A stretch of 64,000 nt of DNA. Origin: Pochonia chlamydosporia 170. Its lineage: Eukaryota > Ascomycota > Sordariomycetes > Hypocreales > Clavicipitaceae. Location of the stretch: positions 4,340,001 to 4,404,000 of the forward strand of contig NC_035792.1 of the NCBI RefSeq assembly GCF_001653235.2. Direction: 5' to 3'. Positions 24,367-35,855 of the stretch are shown here, piece after piece. The notes under the pieces are model-generated. The model made no database searches. It saw only the letters and a program-made list of their open reading frames with translations, and was not told the DNA's origin. A program made the position numbers and the translations under genes. How positions within the stretch are numbered: the first letter of the stretch is position 1; every line of letters begins with the position of its first letter.

Positions 24367-25563
24367 ATGGCTGAATTCCCATCCTTTCGGAACTTACCGA
24401 CAGAAATCCGCATCACAATATGGGAGCTCGTCAAGCCACCCACCCGAGTCATTGGCCAAGTCCCCTGCCGCGAATGCTGGTCTCACTGCTTCAAATGGGC
24501 ACGAGGCCGAACCGCAGACTGCTCCCCACGCCGCGAATGCGAGCAGGCAAACCACCCAGATTGGCGAGTCCGATACATTGTCCATCCGAAAAGGGACATC
24601 ATCTTCCCACTACTCCATGCGTGTCATGAATCTCGCGCAGTCTGGCTCTCGAAATTCCACCAGCCCTCGAGATATCTAGTATGTGAGACGGGGGTATCGT
24701 CCCCGGACGAAGGGAGTGTGACTTGCCCGGTGAGATTCGACGCGCCCTTCATCAACTACGAGGCGGATATTCTCACCGTCTTCGACGACTGGGGCTACAC
24801 GGGGGCGCTTAACACGGTCGACCACAGACCGCAGACGGAACAGAGCGAGGTTGACCCGTTTGTCGGACTGCGCAGGCACGAGATTCGGCATGCTGGCTTT
24901 TGCGAGAGCGCGGAGGAGCTGTGGTCGGGACTGCTGCTGCTTGATCTGAGGACGTTGCCGGCGCTGGAGTCACTTACACTTATACGAATGGGTCCGCTGC
25001 CCCTGGGGAGTACTCAAGATGGCGAGCTGACCGACTCTTCTGCTCGGGAGATGTATCCCGCGCAATCTCAGAGATTGGACTGCGTGATACCGGAGGTTTT
25101 ATACCCATACCTGGGCAGTCCTAAGGACAACTTCTTTCATCACTGGCGGCCGCGGGGGAAATTGTTTGAGCCTCGTTCTGAGGCTCCTTCCCACAGAGTG
25201 TTTTCTCGGTTCTGGACCGCCTTTCTATGGCATTTACTTCACAGGGACGCGAGGAAGGGGTTCAGCAGAGATTCGTCTAGCTGGTGGAGGTTTATGGAAT
25301 ACGTGGACAGCTGGGTGGGTGAACTTCCCTGCGTGTTGAGTCAAGTAGATGGCTGTGGGGAGGGCGGCCACAGTCGCAGGGACATGTTTGGTTGGATGCC
25401 AAAGTTTCGGCTGCGGTGTAAGGTGCTTTGCGAGGAGGGTGAAGTACATGGTTTGAAGGCGCTGGAGGATGCGAATCGGGGTGAGCTTGTGGTTTGGGAG
25501 GATGACCCGGTGGGGTTGGAAGGGTTGATGCGGTTATTACCTAGGAGGTATGTGGCGGAATAG
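24367..25563 (+). CDS. 2EXR domain protein of unknown function
   Basis: A single-exon frame of 398 aa. The N-terminus reads FPSFRNLPTEIRITIWELV and then PPTRVI, which is the signature of the 2EXR family, F-box-like proteins expanded in filamentous ascomycetes and mostly uncharacterised. Typical downstream elements are also present: PLLHACHESRAVWLSKF and an NYEADILTVFDDW segment, matching the family's usual CRESR and aromatic-strand motifs. Unusually, five cysteines (C34, C37, C41, C52, C58) crowd into a 25-residue basic insert right after the first motif. The C-terminal half has no recognised domain. The codon use is more GC-rich than in its neighbours. The precise role, for example as a substrate adaptor, cannot be inferred. 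Confidence 0.8.
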   Translation: MAEFPSFRNLPTEIRITIWELVKPPTRVIGQVPCRECWSHCFKWARGRTADCSPRRECEQANHPDWRVRYIVHPKRDIIFPLLHACHESRAVWLSKFHQPSRYLVCETGVSSPDEGSVTCPVRFDAPFINYEADILTVFDDWGYTGALNTVDHRPQTEQSEVDPFVGLRRHEIRHAGFCESAEELWSGLLLLDLRTLPALESLTLIRMGPLPLGSTQDGELTDSSAREMYPAQSQRLDCVIPEVLYPYLGSPKDNFFHHWRPRGKLFEPRSEAPSHRVFSRFWTAFLWHLLHRDARKGFSRDSSSWWRFMEYVDSWVGELPCVLSQVDGCGEGGHSRRDMFGWMPKFRLRCKVLCEEGEVHGLKALEDANRGELVVWEDDPVGLEGLMRLLPRRYVAE

Positions 25564-28534
25564 AGGCATTATACAGGAATGGTAATTTTAGTATATAAAT
25601 GTGGGATGCTGGTTGGACATGTCGTGGAAATTGGTGTTGCAATTTAGATACTACAATGCTGTACTCCGTATATGCGGGCTTGTCATACATACAGTATCCG
25701 TGACCAACTATTTAATTACGGAGTAGTGTGTTTCCGTTTCCTGTTCGGCATCTCAACCGTCATCAAGGAGATTTATTTACATAATATCCGCAACAATCTC
25801 CTAAGCCGCAAAATTCTTCTCCACTAGATCTAGAATCGCGGCCAGCGCGGTTCAACCTTTGATCTCAGCGTTAACTGGGTAATTAATTCCCGCAGCACTA
25901 GCACCCACCTTGGGCGAATAACCTCACATGTCCCTTACTTTATTGTTGAGATTTAGTCATATGGCTTGGCGTCACTGCCGTATATGCTGACTTGTAAATT
26001 GAAACGGACACACTCTCGCTCTGTTCCTGGTCCGTACATACGGGCAGCCAGGCCTAGTACGCGTGACCTCCATATCCCGTAAGATGAATACTATAGTAAA
26101 GTACAGAGAGAAAGTCGATGCATCGGACTACTCTGCACAGCTTGCAGGGCAATATAGAGGGCATTGTCACCACGGATACAGATCCGCTGTCAAAGACGTC
26201 CGCGGTAAATGAAGCGCGGGTATTGTGTTCAAACCGCACGGTGACCCAATACTGGTAACTTGGCGTTCCAAATGAATTGTCCGTCCTATTGTGCCCTATC
26301 TCTCCAGGGAGTACGGAGTAGCGAAGTTGAGACGGCCTTGCAAGGCTGAATACTCAATACACCAGAGTCATGAACATGGACATCAAGATATCTTCGGCAG
26401 GCAAGGCAAAGCGCTGAATAGTGGCCCCCTGGTCTTACAAGGAGCCCTGAATGCCCACTTCTCGCCACAATTTCTCTGGCCACTGGGAACAAAGGGACAA
26501 TTGGGATGGGGACCAGAAGCCACGGACGCCACCCGAGCGTTTTGGGATGGGAGGGCATGGGACGCCCAGTTCTAGCACTTCCCACCTCGACATCGGCCAT
26601 CCGTTGGCAAACCATCGCTGAACATGTCGATTTGTGCAGTAGCACCACGGAAACACCTGCCATGGAAGGAATTCATCGACGGTGCTCCAAGGGTCTCGTT
26701 TTGGCCGACGGAGAATGATTCGTCTTCGTTGACCTTGATCATCATGGCCAGCCAAGTCAACGTGGACCAGCAAAAAAGCAAGGTCGGTCGCTGCCAAGGT
26801 TTCTGACCTTGTCAAAGTATCTCTAACGACGGTGTCTTTGGATAATAAGCTGTACCTAGACGTGCAGGGGAGCACTGTCCTCGTGACACGGCTCGGTCAG
26901 ACACTCACTCTCCAGAACAGAGAGCTCTCCGCGCACTGGAACTGTTAGACGGCAGATCCGCCGCCCACTTCGTAGCATTTTGATGACAAGCCCGCCGTGG
27001 CTGGGACGCAGATCGATGGAGCTTGACAGGCTGGCCCAGGCATGCTTGGTCGTGGGCCAGGTCGACGGCCTTGCCGTTTCTCCCCTGTTCTTGCTTGCCT
27101 TGCCTTGAGACACAGACGGACACAATCCCTCGCCACCTACCACGAGGTTTTGGACGTTTCAAGCAACCGCCGAGTCGCTGCCGAACCGACGGCCCATGGT
27201 TGTACCACGAGGTTCGAGGCGAGTGCTCTGCGGCGGCCAAGGGGTCCAGTTACATCATATGCTGATCTAGGTGGGGGGGATTCCAGTAGAGATGTGGTTT
27301 AAATCCTTTGTGGAAGCCGGTGAGAAAGGTGAAAGGGTACCCTTGGTGATGAAATCAAGCGATGGCGCTCACAAGCCTGTTACACAAGCTACGTAGTCGA
27401 CGGTTGTCACGCTTGACCATCTGGGACCACCACCAACAACACCAGCCCACACATGGAGTACCCTAGCCTGGAGCTTGGAGCCTGGAGCCTCGGACCCTTC
27501 TTCTGCTTGCTTATGCGCCAGCGCAATCACAGATCGTTGTGGACCGTTGCTGAGGTGGAACGGGGCGTCGAGAAATGAGGGCATGCCCATCGGGCATCAA
27601 CAACCGCCATGCTGTCACTTGAAGAAGTGACAGACATATCCATGATGAAGATGGGGTTGGTTCGTAGCAAGCTCAACTTGGTATCCGATTGCCCGGATCC
27701 TACCTTGATCACATTTTCCACTGCGAAAAAGTATTGCACCGGTTGATTAGTAGTAGACCGCCGGACACGATGACGATTGGTGTGACGGGTATGTTCGCGT
27801 GGAGAAGGGACATCGGAGACTTTGGCAGCCCAGATAACACCACACAATCGTCAATCCTACAGCACCATGAGCACAACCCAATCAGGTCAGTTGTGATATG
27901 ACAAACTGAGTAATAAAACGAGTGACCAAAAGAAACAAAAAATTAATAGTCCCAAGTCCCATGGTTGGCGCACAAGGGACCCTTGACTTTCAACCATGCT
28001 GTGAGCTGCGGGCTCAAGCGTGAATGTGGCGGCATGACAATCACTGGGCCGCTTGCCGACGGTCCCGCTTTCACTATGAAGTTTCTTTGCCAACAATCAA
28101 GACCTGGTCCCTTGTCAAAGGGATAATCAGAATGGGCAGATGATGAGCCGAAAAGAAGGTTGGATGTGGACCAGGTGGAGGGACTTTCCCAGAGCCTCTC
28201 ACACCGCAATTTTGCACGATGCGTCACAATGGGGGCCGGGCTTTGCATTTGCTCGCATGTTGACGAACTGTTCGACGGGAAAGGGAAGGCAGATGGCCAT
28301 TGTCAAACAGGTAATATGGTATGTGCGTCGGCATCGAATGGGTTGACCAGTTTTGTGTACAGTAGAACCTCCTGGAGAGACCGTAGTCGTGCTCGAGGAC
28401 GCTTCAGCCAGGAAGTGGTGTAAGCGATCCTGGATGTTGCCACTTGCATATCATTCCAATGATATTAACTGACCAGGGGAAAGAGCGTCATAACGCGCAA
28501 TAATGATAATAGGTCTGTAAATGGGGCCTACTGC

Positions 28535-28556
28535 AAAAAAAAAAAAAAAAAAAAAA
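28535..28556 (+). repeat. A22 homopolymer
   Basis: A run of 22 A is followed by further A-rich sequence. Read on the minus strand it makes an artificial poly-Phe frame. It could be a slippage tract or a remnant of a retroposed poly(A) tail, but no target-site duplication was identified. Confidence 0.85.
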
Positions 28557-30780
28557 GAAACCAAAAAAAAGAAAGAAGGTGTGGTGAGTATTCATTGAGG
28601 CTGTGAGGGTAACGAATTCTGTGCGACTTTAGCTTTGGATAATGACTGGGAAATGAGGCGGCGATGATGTTCAGCCTTGGGCCAAACGTAAGACACTCTG
28701 AGCAGAGAACACTCGGGAGTGTTTTCTTCAACCTGCAATGCTGAAAACAAGCTTTGCAAGGAGGGAGTAATTCCCCACACTTTTCTAGCTGCTGCACATA
28801 TGTATGTACATCATGCGAGCCCATGTGAGGTGACCGCATGTCTCCCTTGATGCGCGTATGGAGTACATGATACGCCGGGATAGCTGTGGTACACAGGTCC
28901 TTTATGGAGTTAGGTATGCGGCTACAATTGCCTGCATATTTGCCACTATCTTCAAGACAGACTGACGAGCCTCGGGCTTCATTCGCAAGCTCGCCTTGGC
29001 CAAGACATGAAGGATTGGGCATTGCGGAGGTGGCTGACGGCGTCAAATAGATTCCTATCGATTAATCTTCAGATATCACAAGTTGGCAGCTACTTTACCT
29101 GTTCTGGTGACAGCCTAGATGATGGATAGAGAGGATCTGGTAGCCTCTGAAAGGCTACAGATTCGGCCGCTTTAGATCGGTCCTTTTGTCGGTTGGACCT
29201 TGGAAACAGCTTGCCCAAGCTCAACGAGAGGGTCACATGGTGGGGAGCTCTCTTCCTTGGCCCTTAAACACCCCTTCGGCAACGTGCAAGGCCACGATTG
29301 ATGATCCATGATGGGAAAAGCTCCAGATCTAAACCCTAGCCTCTGCCACCAAGTATGACAAAGCTTAAAGGACCTACCTAGTTGGTCCAAAGCTGTGAGC
29401 CTCGAATTCCAACACGGGAGGAAAACCATCGGTGCTGCATTTGCGAGGTCCCAAGCTTAACCAGGTAAGTCTGGGGAGCAGGAGTTTGAGTTTGATGAGA
29501 TGTGAGTTGGAATGAAAGGACGACGCGCCAAGCTGCGGCATCTGGGACGGCTCGCGCATGCGTTCTCCGTACTCCATGCAGTTGTCTTGTCCCAGCTTCG
29601 TGCAATAGCACATGCAGCACAGGGGACGGGATACCCCAGCAATTCCTCAATACGGCAACCAATCTGGCCTGTGCTGCGCCATCCCAGGTCATCAATCAGG
29701 CGATTTGGAGCTGGAAACCGCTTACATGGGAGTTACGGAAGTCGATGAGTTCCTAGATGTTGACTGTAGTGCAGAATAGCATGAATCGAGAGAGGTATGC
29801 AGGGAAGCTCGGGGGTGATAATTGGCGAACCAGTCCGATCCAGCAACCCGTTTCTGTAACGGTATATAGCGTAACTAGCTCCTTGCAATAACGTACTGTA
29901 CTGTACCTGTTGAGGGAGCAAAGAAATCACAATCCGTGACTCGCGAACGGAGTAGGGTGGTTTGTGGCACCACCAAAGGATCAAGGGAGGGGCCGGGTGA
30001 AGGCATGCCGTTGGCACATTGGCTTTTCCGTGAGTGATTGGTACTGTGTCCTCCTCATGAAGCTTGGTTTGGGTTGACTGGAGGGGGGCTAGAGGAACCC
30101 TAGACTTCAGCATCAGCCTAGGCCAGAGGGGATCGAGGCGTTGAGTTCCACATTGAACGCCTCAAGCCTCTGACCCTCCACTTATCACAATAGCTGCTCA
30201 ACTGGCACCGTGTGGGTGGCAGGCAACAGGTACTCCGTATTGCGTACTTCCATGGTTGTTTGGTTGGAGTTGCTTGTGGAACATTGAGGGTGAAACCGTG
30301 GAGAGCAGAGGACCAAAGAAAACTCCATACTCAAGTACACACCTCCCTGTCCCCTGCCCAGTCGTCGGTCAAGCACCCAGGTGGTGTTTGTTCCCGCAGA
30401 TAATCCGTACTCCGTACTCCGTAGTCGGTCACTCTCCGCAAATTAGTACCAACACTGGCCAGCCCTGTACAGAGCCGGGTTGTAAGCTGCAGGGTGATGG
30501 TGATGACGGAAGGCACGTGCAGGACGTAATTGAATGCATTTTACTCGAATTCTGCGTTGTACCGACCTCTATGGTCAGTCGAATGGCCAGTCAGTAATGC
30601 ATGGGCCAAATCAAGGTGATGCCGAAGTGTTCTGCGGGACCAACGGATTGTAACTGTTCCAGGCCGGTGTTCGAAGAATCATATTGGAAAATTGGACCTT
30701 TAGCTTCCCTGCTCAAGCATGGCTGGGCAGGCAAGAATGACAGGGCAGGGCATGGTTTGTCGAAGGGACTAACAGAGAAC

Positions 30781-30826
30781 GGCGAGGCGAGGCGAGGCGA
30801 ATGTGCGAGACAAGACAAGACAAGAC
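30781..30826 (+). repeat. Two adjacent pentanucleotide repeats
   Basis: GGCGA is repeated four times at 30781-30800. Six nucleotides later GACAA-type units follow through 30826. Both have a 5-nt period. Confidence 0.85.
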
Positions 30827-32025
30827 ATTTGAAGTCATCAATGTCAATCGGCCCTAGACTAGACCACTAGACCAGACCAGACGTGGGTGGCACTCGACCC
30901 GGGTTTCTGGGTCCGTCGCCATGCCTGCCCACTTTCACTCCATTGACCAGACCATTGACCAGACTCAACGAGACCAGACATGGACTCTTTGGCTTGGGCT
31001 TGGCCGCGACTCGACTAGGAGTCACAGAAGACACACGCTAGGCTGGCCCCAAGTTAACTTAATGCTTCCCTGTCCTCCACCCCATCGCCACCCTCCTGTT
31101 TGCTCTGTTCTCGATGCTTTGCTCTGCTTGCTAGCTTGTGTTCTGCTCTGCTCGACGTTGACCTTTTGCTGTCTATTGTCAGCACTCTGCTCCAGACTTT
31201 CCATCCTGTCTGTCGTCCTCTTTCCCCATCACCACCACCACCGCCAACAACATCACCCCTCCCCCTCCCTCCCTCTCTCTCTCTCTTCAGCCAAGCCAAA
31301 CAACAAATCAAAAGGAATTCTGTTCCTTTTTCCTGCTGGGCATCGGAGCGATTTTTGGACTTATCGTGAGCCTTGCTGGCCCTCGTTTCTGTCCTTTTCC
31401 TGCTGTTCCCTCCTGCCTGGTCCAAGCCAACAAAAACAAAAAGCAACACATCTGGGCAGCTCCTTCCCAATTATCGCGCCGCGGCATCCGGTACTCGGAG
31501 GAGGTCGGGCAACTTTTGCACGAAAGCAACATTCACGCACATGCACTCTGAACTTGGTTATTTTTGTCATCGATCTTCCTGCCCGACTTTTTTTCTTTTG
31601 CTCGTCTGATCCAGTATACGACCTGTTATATTCATTGCGCATCTTCTTCCGGCTCACCGATACTTCTTTCATTACACGTGCGCGAGCTGTCTTTTGCGGG
31701 CTGGGGTCTTAAAATATACCAACTTGCCAAATTCCATTGCGCCCATTCGCCAGTCTTTGCGACTCACCTCTCGTCCACCGCCTTCCTTTCAACGCCACCG
31801 CTTGACTGAGATACCCGATTACCGAGCATCAAAATCCTCTGGTTCGCATAGCCATATTGCCACAGCCTGTTTGTCGCCTCTTCTATCCTCTGGTTCCCGA
31901 ATAACGTCTTCTTACCTCCTGTCCTGGGGCTTGTCAGTCAGTGACGTGCGAGCTGTGTCAGTGACTCAGTGTTGCTGAACTTGCTGCCACCGCACTCAGA
32001 AAAATCGTCGTCTTCAAGCCAGTTC

Positions 32026-32100
32026 ATGGTTACTATGCATGCCCCACGGGAGTCGTTTAATTTACTCTCTCTGATGATGATGGCTGTTCACTGGACTTGA
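32026..32100 (+). promoter_or_regulatory. 24-codon uORF in the LST4 leader
   Basis: A complete ATG-to-TGA frame of 24 codons begins MVTMHAPRES and ends 146 nt before the LST4 start. A second upstream ATG at 32177 opens a 41-codon frame that overlaps the LST4 start and stops at 32302. If the leader is not spliced, these two frames would strongly shape translation. Confidence 0.4.
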
Positions 32101-32246
32101 ACTACTTGTTCGCACTGACTTTGACAGAAGTCTTTTTCGATTTCGAAAGTGACAAGGTTCCCTTCGTTTGACCTTGATGCTTGGCCTGACCAGCTATTTA
32201 TACCAACCACGTTGCCGTCACTGCTCGATGGGCACTCGTCTTCAAC

Positions 32247-35200
32247 ATGTTGGGACGACTGCTTCATTTGGGCTCTGGAGGCACTGCCACCCCTACCGTT
32301 GAGCCAAACAGCAATAACATATCTCGCCCCATTTTGTCTCTCGAATCAGTCCAGGAGGATATACATACACGCAACCTTCTCTTCCCCGATGCCCATGCGT
32401 TGTATCAGCACCGGAACGATCAAGTTTTCCCGTTATCAACTACTCCTACTACCCCAGGCATATCCACGGCAAACGCTTTCGACTATAGTGAGGATGTCGA
32501 TCTCGATGTTAAGGATGTCCGCGTTATTGTGATGCAGGATGCTTTGGGGCCAGCTAATTCGTCCCTATTGTTCGACAGCCACCCGCCTCCAGAGTCTGTT
32601 ACGAATTCGGATAGGTCCCCCGTGCGGCAGGAAGCTAGAAGAGCCCCTATTTCGACGCGCAAAGGTAGTTTGACACAGTCAGCGAGGCCATTGGTCATCC
32701 AGTCCGACAGCCCTCAACCTCGCCAAGGAGCCTTTGATCGCCGAGCATCTATTCACAGTCGGAGCCAGAGCTACAACGAAACTGAATCGCAGAGAGCAGC
32801 GCGCGAGTATAGGGAAGAACTGGCGACCTTTTCCAGCTGCATCTTCGGCAACTCTGAGCTCATGGCCTATAAGGGGACATCCACCAAGGTTCATGTTGTG
32901 CCTAGTGATGCACGCACCAGTGATTCAGCTACGTCGTCCATCTTTGGCGATGGAAGGAGCTCCATTGGCCGCTCTAGTGGCCGTTCCAGCAAGCTTTCAC
33001 AATCCTACTCGTCTCAGACCATCTCGCCCACAATTGGGACCTCCCAGACTCTTGGAGGGGCGGCACCGCGCCCGAGTGACAAACGCAAAGTTCTCATCAC
33101 CAGGCTATTCCCTGTGAACCTCACCCCCGATGATACGGATTCCAGCATCACACCACAGAACCGCTATTCGGACGAGAATAGCGGATTCCCTTTCCCTTCC
33201 CAAGGAGACGAATCCTTACACAAGAAAAAGAAGCCACAGCCGAAGCAGAGACGCACACCTATGTATGCAGTCGTGCTAGTGGTGCAGATTCCTAGACCAT
33301 CATCCAGAATCTCCTCTGCCGTGCCGTCCAAGTCGGCCTTCCGCGAGTCTGGGTCATACCAAGACCAAGACTTCTTTTCCTCGTCTTACAACTCTGCAAA
33401 GGCCGGTTGGAATATGATGTCTGCATCCGGAATGTATGGAGAAACAGCAGATTCTCCGGACATGGAAGATAGAATCGATTCCTTGACCCGCCATTGGGAC
33501 ATCATCATGAGAACCCTGACACATCTCCAATCACTCGTCGCCACAACCATACACTCCATGCTCAAGCAAGCAGATCTCACATCACCAGGCCCTTATTCAG
33601 GGTCATCTGGATCGAATTTTGTCTCTCGCACACCATCATTGACAGATCGGCGCGGAAATGAGATGCCTCGAGCTAAGCCACCTAAGAGCACTACCAAGCT
33701 CGTCTCATTATGGCCGAATTGCCTTGCGGATGATATCAACATTGCTTCTGAAGTCGGCTTGGCGCGGAGCAGAATCGTGATGGGACTTAGCGCAGCTCGT
33801 GTTATTACTGGCCAAGGCAGATGGGGCATTTGGCGAGACGAGGCGATTTGGACGTGGAAATGGGCAGCGTCCACAGAACGCACTGCCTTCTTTCACAACC
33901 TTTTGACAGGATTTCTAGCCACACATACCGACTGGCTCCAGGCCTTATGCGGCGCTTCATATCGTAAACGGGCGGCTTTAGCTCGTCGGAATAGGAACGA
34001 AGAAGATCTCTCCCTTCCGGCCCGAACCATCATCATATCAGACGATAAGATGGCTGCTCGTCGGCTGATCTTTCTCCTGTCCGCATTCCTTCCCACCAAC
34101 CAGCAAATACCTACAGCTAGAGCGCATCGACCCAGCACATCTGCATCCATTGGAGGCTATTCCAACTCCCCGCCAACTTTTATCATACCTGTTTTGCGGG
34201 AAGAGTCTCTCCGTCGTAAAATCAATCGGCGCAGTGGGTTGAGACGAGCGTCACATTCCAGGACCACTAGCCAGAGCGCGAGAAACTCGACCATCACACC
34301 TCAATTTGCGCAGATTGGGCTCGACCGTAACCACCAAAGGCGAGCATCTGATGCTGCGTCGATTCGCACGACAAACTTACCTATGCCTGGTACCGACATT
34401 GTGACGCGGAAGAGTAGCGCGGCAACAACTACTACTATAATGCCCGAGACCACGACTCCTCACTTTACTAGTGTACAGCAGCGCGACAGCCAAAGGCGTC
34501 CACGACCCGGAAGCAGTGGCAGTGTTGCAGCCGACGACCTGAAGAGATCGCTCAAACGAGGCGACAGTGGTGGACAAGTTGGTGGCGTCTCACGACCGCC
34601 TAGCTCAGGTCTGAAATGGGGCAACCTGATGAGTGGACTATGGAGTCCTCGCCGAAGAGATTCGATGGATAGCGGCACATACAGTCAAGGCAGTGCCGAT
34701 CTGCGATCTCCTGTAAAAGCAAGTTTTGGAAGGGTTGACAAGCTTTCTGAAATGGTTAGAGAATCTCCTGAAGAACGATTCGAAGCTGTTGTCAGAGACT
34801 CTCCTCGTGGTGTAAACCCCCATGATGTCGATGCCCCCAGAGACAGCTACAGCAGTGTACGTGGTCGAGGATCTTTTGCGCAGGCTGATCGCACACCGGA
34901 TCCGAACGGTGCATTCGAATCCCCTGTCAAAACGTCCATCAATGCAGAGGATGGCGTGATCGATGTTGATGTACCCTTCCCAGACTACATTGCATCTTTC
35001 GAGTCGGCCATCAGCTCTCCCTCAAGCAGCGGGTATTTGTCGACCCCTGGGCTGCCAAATGGCCTGGAAACTTTTGACCAGACCCGCTTCGCCATTGAGG
35101 GAGATTTGCCACTTAATGCTGCGGGTTGGCTCAATCGATTTCATCCGGACTTTGCGCTTCAAGCTTTGCCTCCACAAGATAATCTCCTGGACAAAGTCAA

Positions 35201-35855
35201 GGCGGCTCTGCGGGCGGAGCCATCGCCATCGCCAACAGCATCACAAGGGAACGAGTTGTCTGAGCGCTGGGTTGATGTTAGTAGCGTCATGATAGCTGAT
35301 ACCATCAATAACTCGATCACCCGCATTGTCTATCGCAGATTGGTAAGGCCGAAATCGCAAAATGATAGGGGGTCTGGCGGAAACCCATCCGGTGCATTTC
35401 ATTCTGGTGGCCAGACGATGCTTACACCTTCTATCCTTCCTTATGAAACCCAACTGGAAGAAGAGTGGATTGAAGAACCAATCTTTACATGCGATGAAGC
35501 TTTGCGCGATGCTGTTGAGAAGGTGATACATTTCAACGGCGATGCCAGCAAGGGAAGCTCGACAACCTCATCTTCACAGACACCCAGTGACTTCCAAGGA
35601 AGCATTGAGAGTGACAGTACAATGCCGGACACGTTGTCGGAAGTCACCCAGCTTGCCAATCCTCCACTGGACGCTCCCAGGGTCCAATGCAGGACAGTCA
35701 TTTTGTCCACGCTTGAAGACATGTTTCGCGAAGCCGTGGACAACCGCGACACGGACAACACTGGACCTACGGGCAGCAATCTCAATCGTCATCGTCAAAG
35801 CATCTTGCGGGATGCCGTGCGGGCTTGGGTCACGAGCATGGACGCCGTCGAATGA
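32247..35855 (+). CDS. LST4: Folliculin-interacting protein / Lst4 homologue (FNIP-type DENN protein)
   Basis: A single-exon frame of 1202 aa. Lst4 with Lst7 (folliculin) is a GAP complex for the Rag GTPase Gtr2 at the vacuole and promotes TORC1 activation by amino acids. The N-terminal longin/FNIP-N block is recognisable from DVRVIVMQDALGPANSSLLF, a conserved segment with FGNSELMAYKGTSTKVHVV, and RRTPMYAVVLVVQIP. The central block has HWDIIMRTLTHLQSLVATTI and SRIVMGLSAARVITGQGRWG, followed by WLQALCGASYRKR and SDDKMAARRLIFLLSAFLP, as expected for the FNIP middle region. A C-terminal segment (QCRTVILSTLEDMFREAV) fits the FNIP C-terminal region. Long Ser-rich disordered stretches separate these blocks. 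The start MLGRLLHLGSGG is the first in-frame ATG and fits fungal homologues. The family assignment is from motif recall. Confidence 0.78.
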   Translation: MLGRLLHLGSGGTATPTVEPNSNNISRPILSLESVQEDIHTRNLLFPDAHALYQHRNDQVFPLSTTPTTPGISTANAFDYSEDVDLDVKDVRVIVMQDALGPANSSLLFDSHPPPESVTNSDRSPVRQEARRAPISTRKGSLTQSARPLVIQSDSPQPRQGAFDRRASIHSRSQSYNETESQRAAREYREELATFSSCIFGNSELMAYKGTSTKVHVVPSDARTSDSATSSIFGDGRSSIGRSSGRSSKLSQSYSSQTISPTIGTSQTLGGAAPRPSDKRKVLITRLFPVNLTPDDTDSSITPQNRYSDENSGFPFPSQGDESLHKKKKPQPKQRRTPMYAVVLVVQIPRPSSRISSAVPSKSAFRESGSYQDQDFFSSSYNSAKAGWNMMSASGMYGETADSPDMEDRIDSLTRHWDIIMRTLTHLQSLVATTIHSMLKQADLTSPGPYSGSSGSNFVSRTPSLTDRRGNEMPRAKPPKSTTKLVSLWPNCLADDINIASEVGLARSRIVMGLSAARVITGQGRWGIWRDEAIWTWKWAASTERTAFFHNLLTGFLATHTDWLQALCGASYRKRAALARRNRNEEDLSLPARTIIISDDKMAARRLIFLLSAFLPTNQQIPTARAHRPSTSASIGGYSNSPPTFIIPVLREESLRRKINRRSGLRRASHSRTTSQSARNSTITPQFAQIGLDRNHQRRASDAASIRTTNLPMPGTDIVTRKSSAATTTTIMPETTTPHFTSVQQRDSQRRPRPGSSGSVAADDLKRSLKRGDSGGQVGGVSRPPSSGLKWGNLMSGLWSPRRRDSMDSGTYSQGSADLRSPVKASFGRVDKLSEMVRESPEERFEAVVRDSPRGVNPHDVDAPRDSYSSVRGRGSFAQADRTPDPNGAFESPVKTSINAEDGVIDVDVPFPDYIASFESAISSPSSSGYLSTPGLPNGLETFDQTRFAIEGDLPLNAAGWLNRFHPDFALQALPPQDNLLDKVKAALRAEPSPSPTASQGNELSERWVDVSSVMIADTINNSITRIVYRRLVRPKSQNDRGSGGNPSGAFHSGGQTMLTPSILPYETQLEEEWIEEPIFTCDEALRDAVEKVIHFNGDASKGSSTTSSSQTPSDFQGSIESDSTMPDTLSEVTQLANPPLDAPRVQCRTVILSTLEDMFREAVDNRDTDNTGPTGSNLNRHRQSILRDAVRAWVTSMDAVE

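Larger units (their letters stand above)
25564..32246. other. 6.7-kb gene-poor island and long upstream region of LST4
   Basis: No protein-coding gene could be supported on either strand. Open frames of up to 263 codons exist but are low-complexity or lack coding character. The stretch carries several TACTCCGTA nonamers (25662, 25717, 26312, 30231, 30408 and 30415), an A22 run, and pentameric simple repeats (30781-30975). The last 1.3 kb is very rich in C and T and probably is the LST4 promoter and leader. No transposase, reverse transcriptase, long terminal repeat or tRNA was recognised. Confidence 0.5.

Noticed and set aside
28528..29046. 172-codon minus-strand open frame
   Set aside because: Its C-terminus is poly-Phe from the A22 tract, and the rest has no family pattern or coding bias.
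30921..31712. 263-codon plus-strand open frame before LST4
   Set aside because: The translation is low-complexity, following the C/T-rich sequence (runs of Leu, Ser, Cys, Pro and His), with no domain. It looks like promoter or leader sequence.
25564..32246. Transposon or LTR element in the gene-poor island
   Set aside because: No transposase or polymerase frame and no long terminal repeats were recognised by eye; a search could still find degraded copies.
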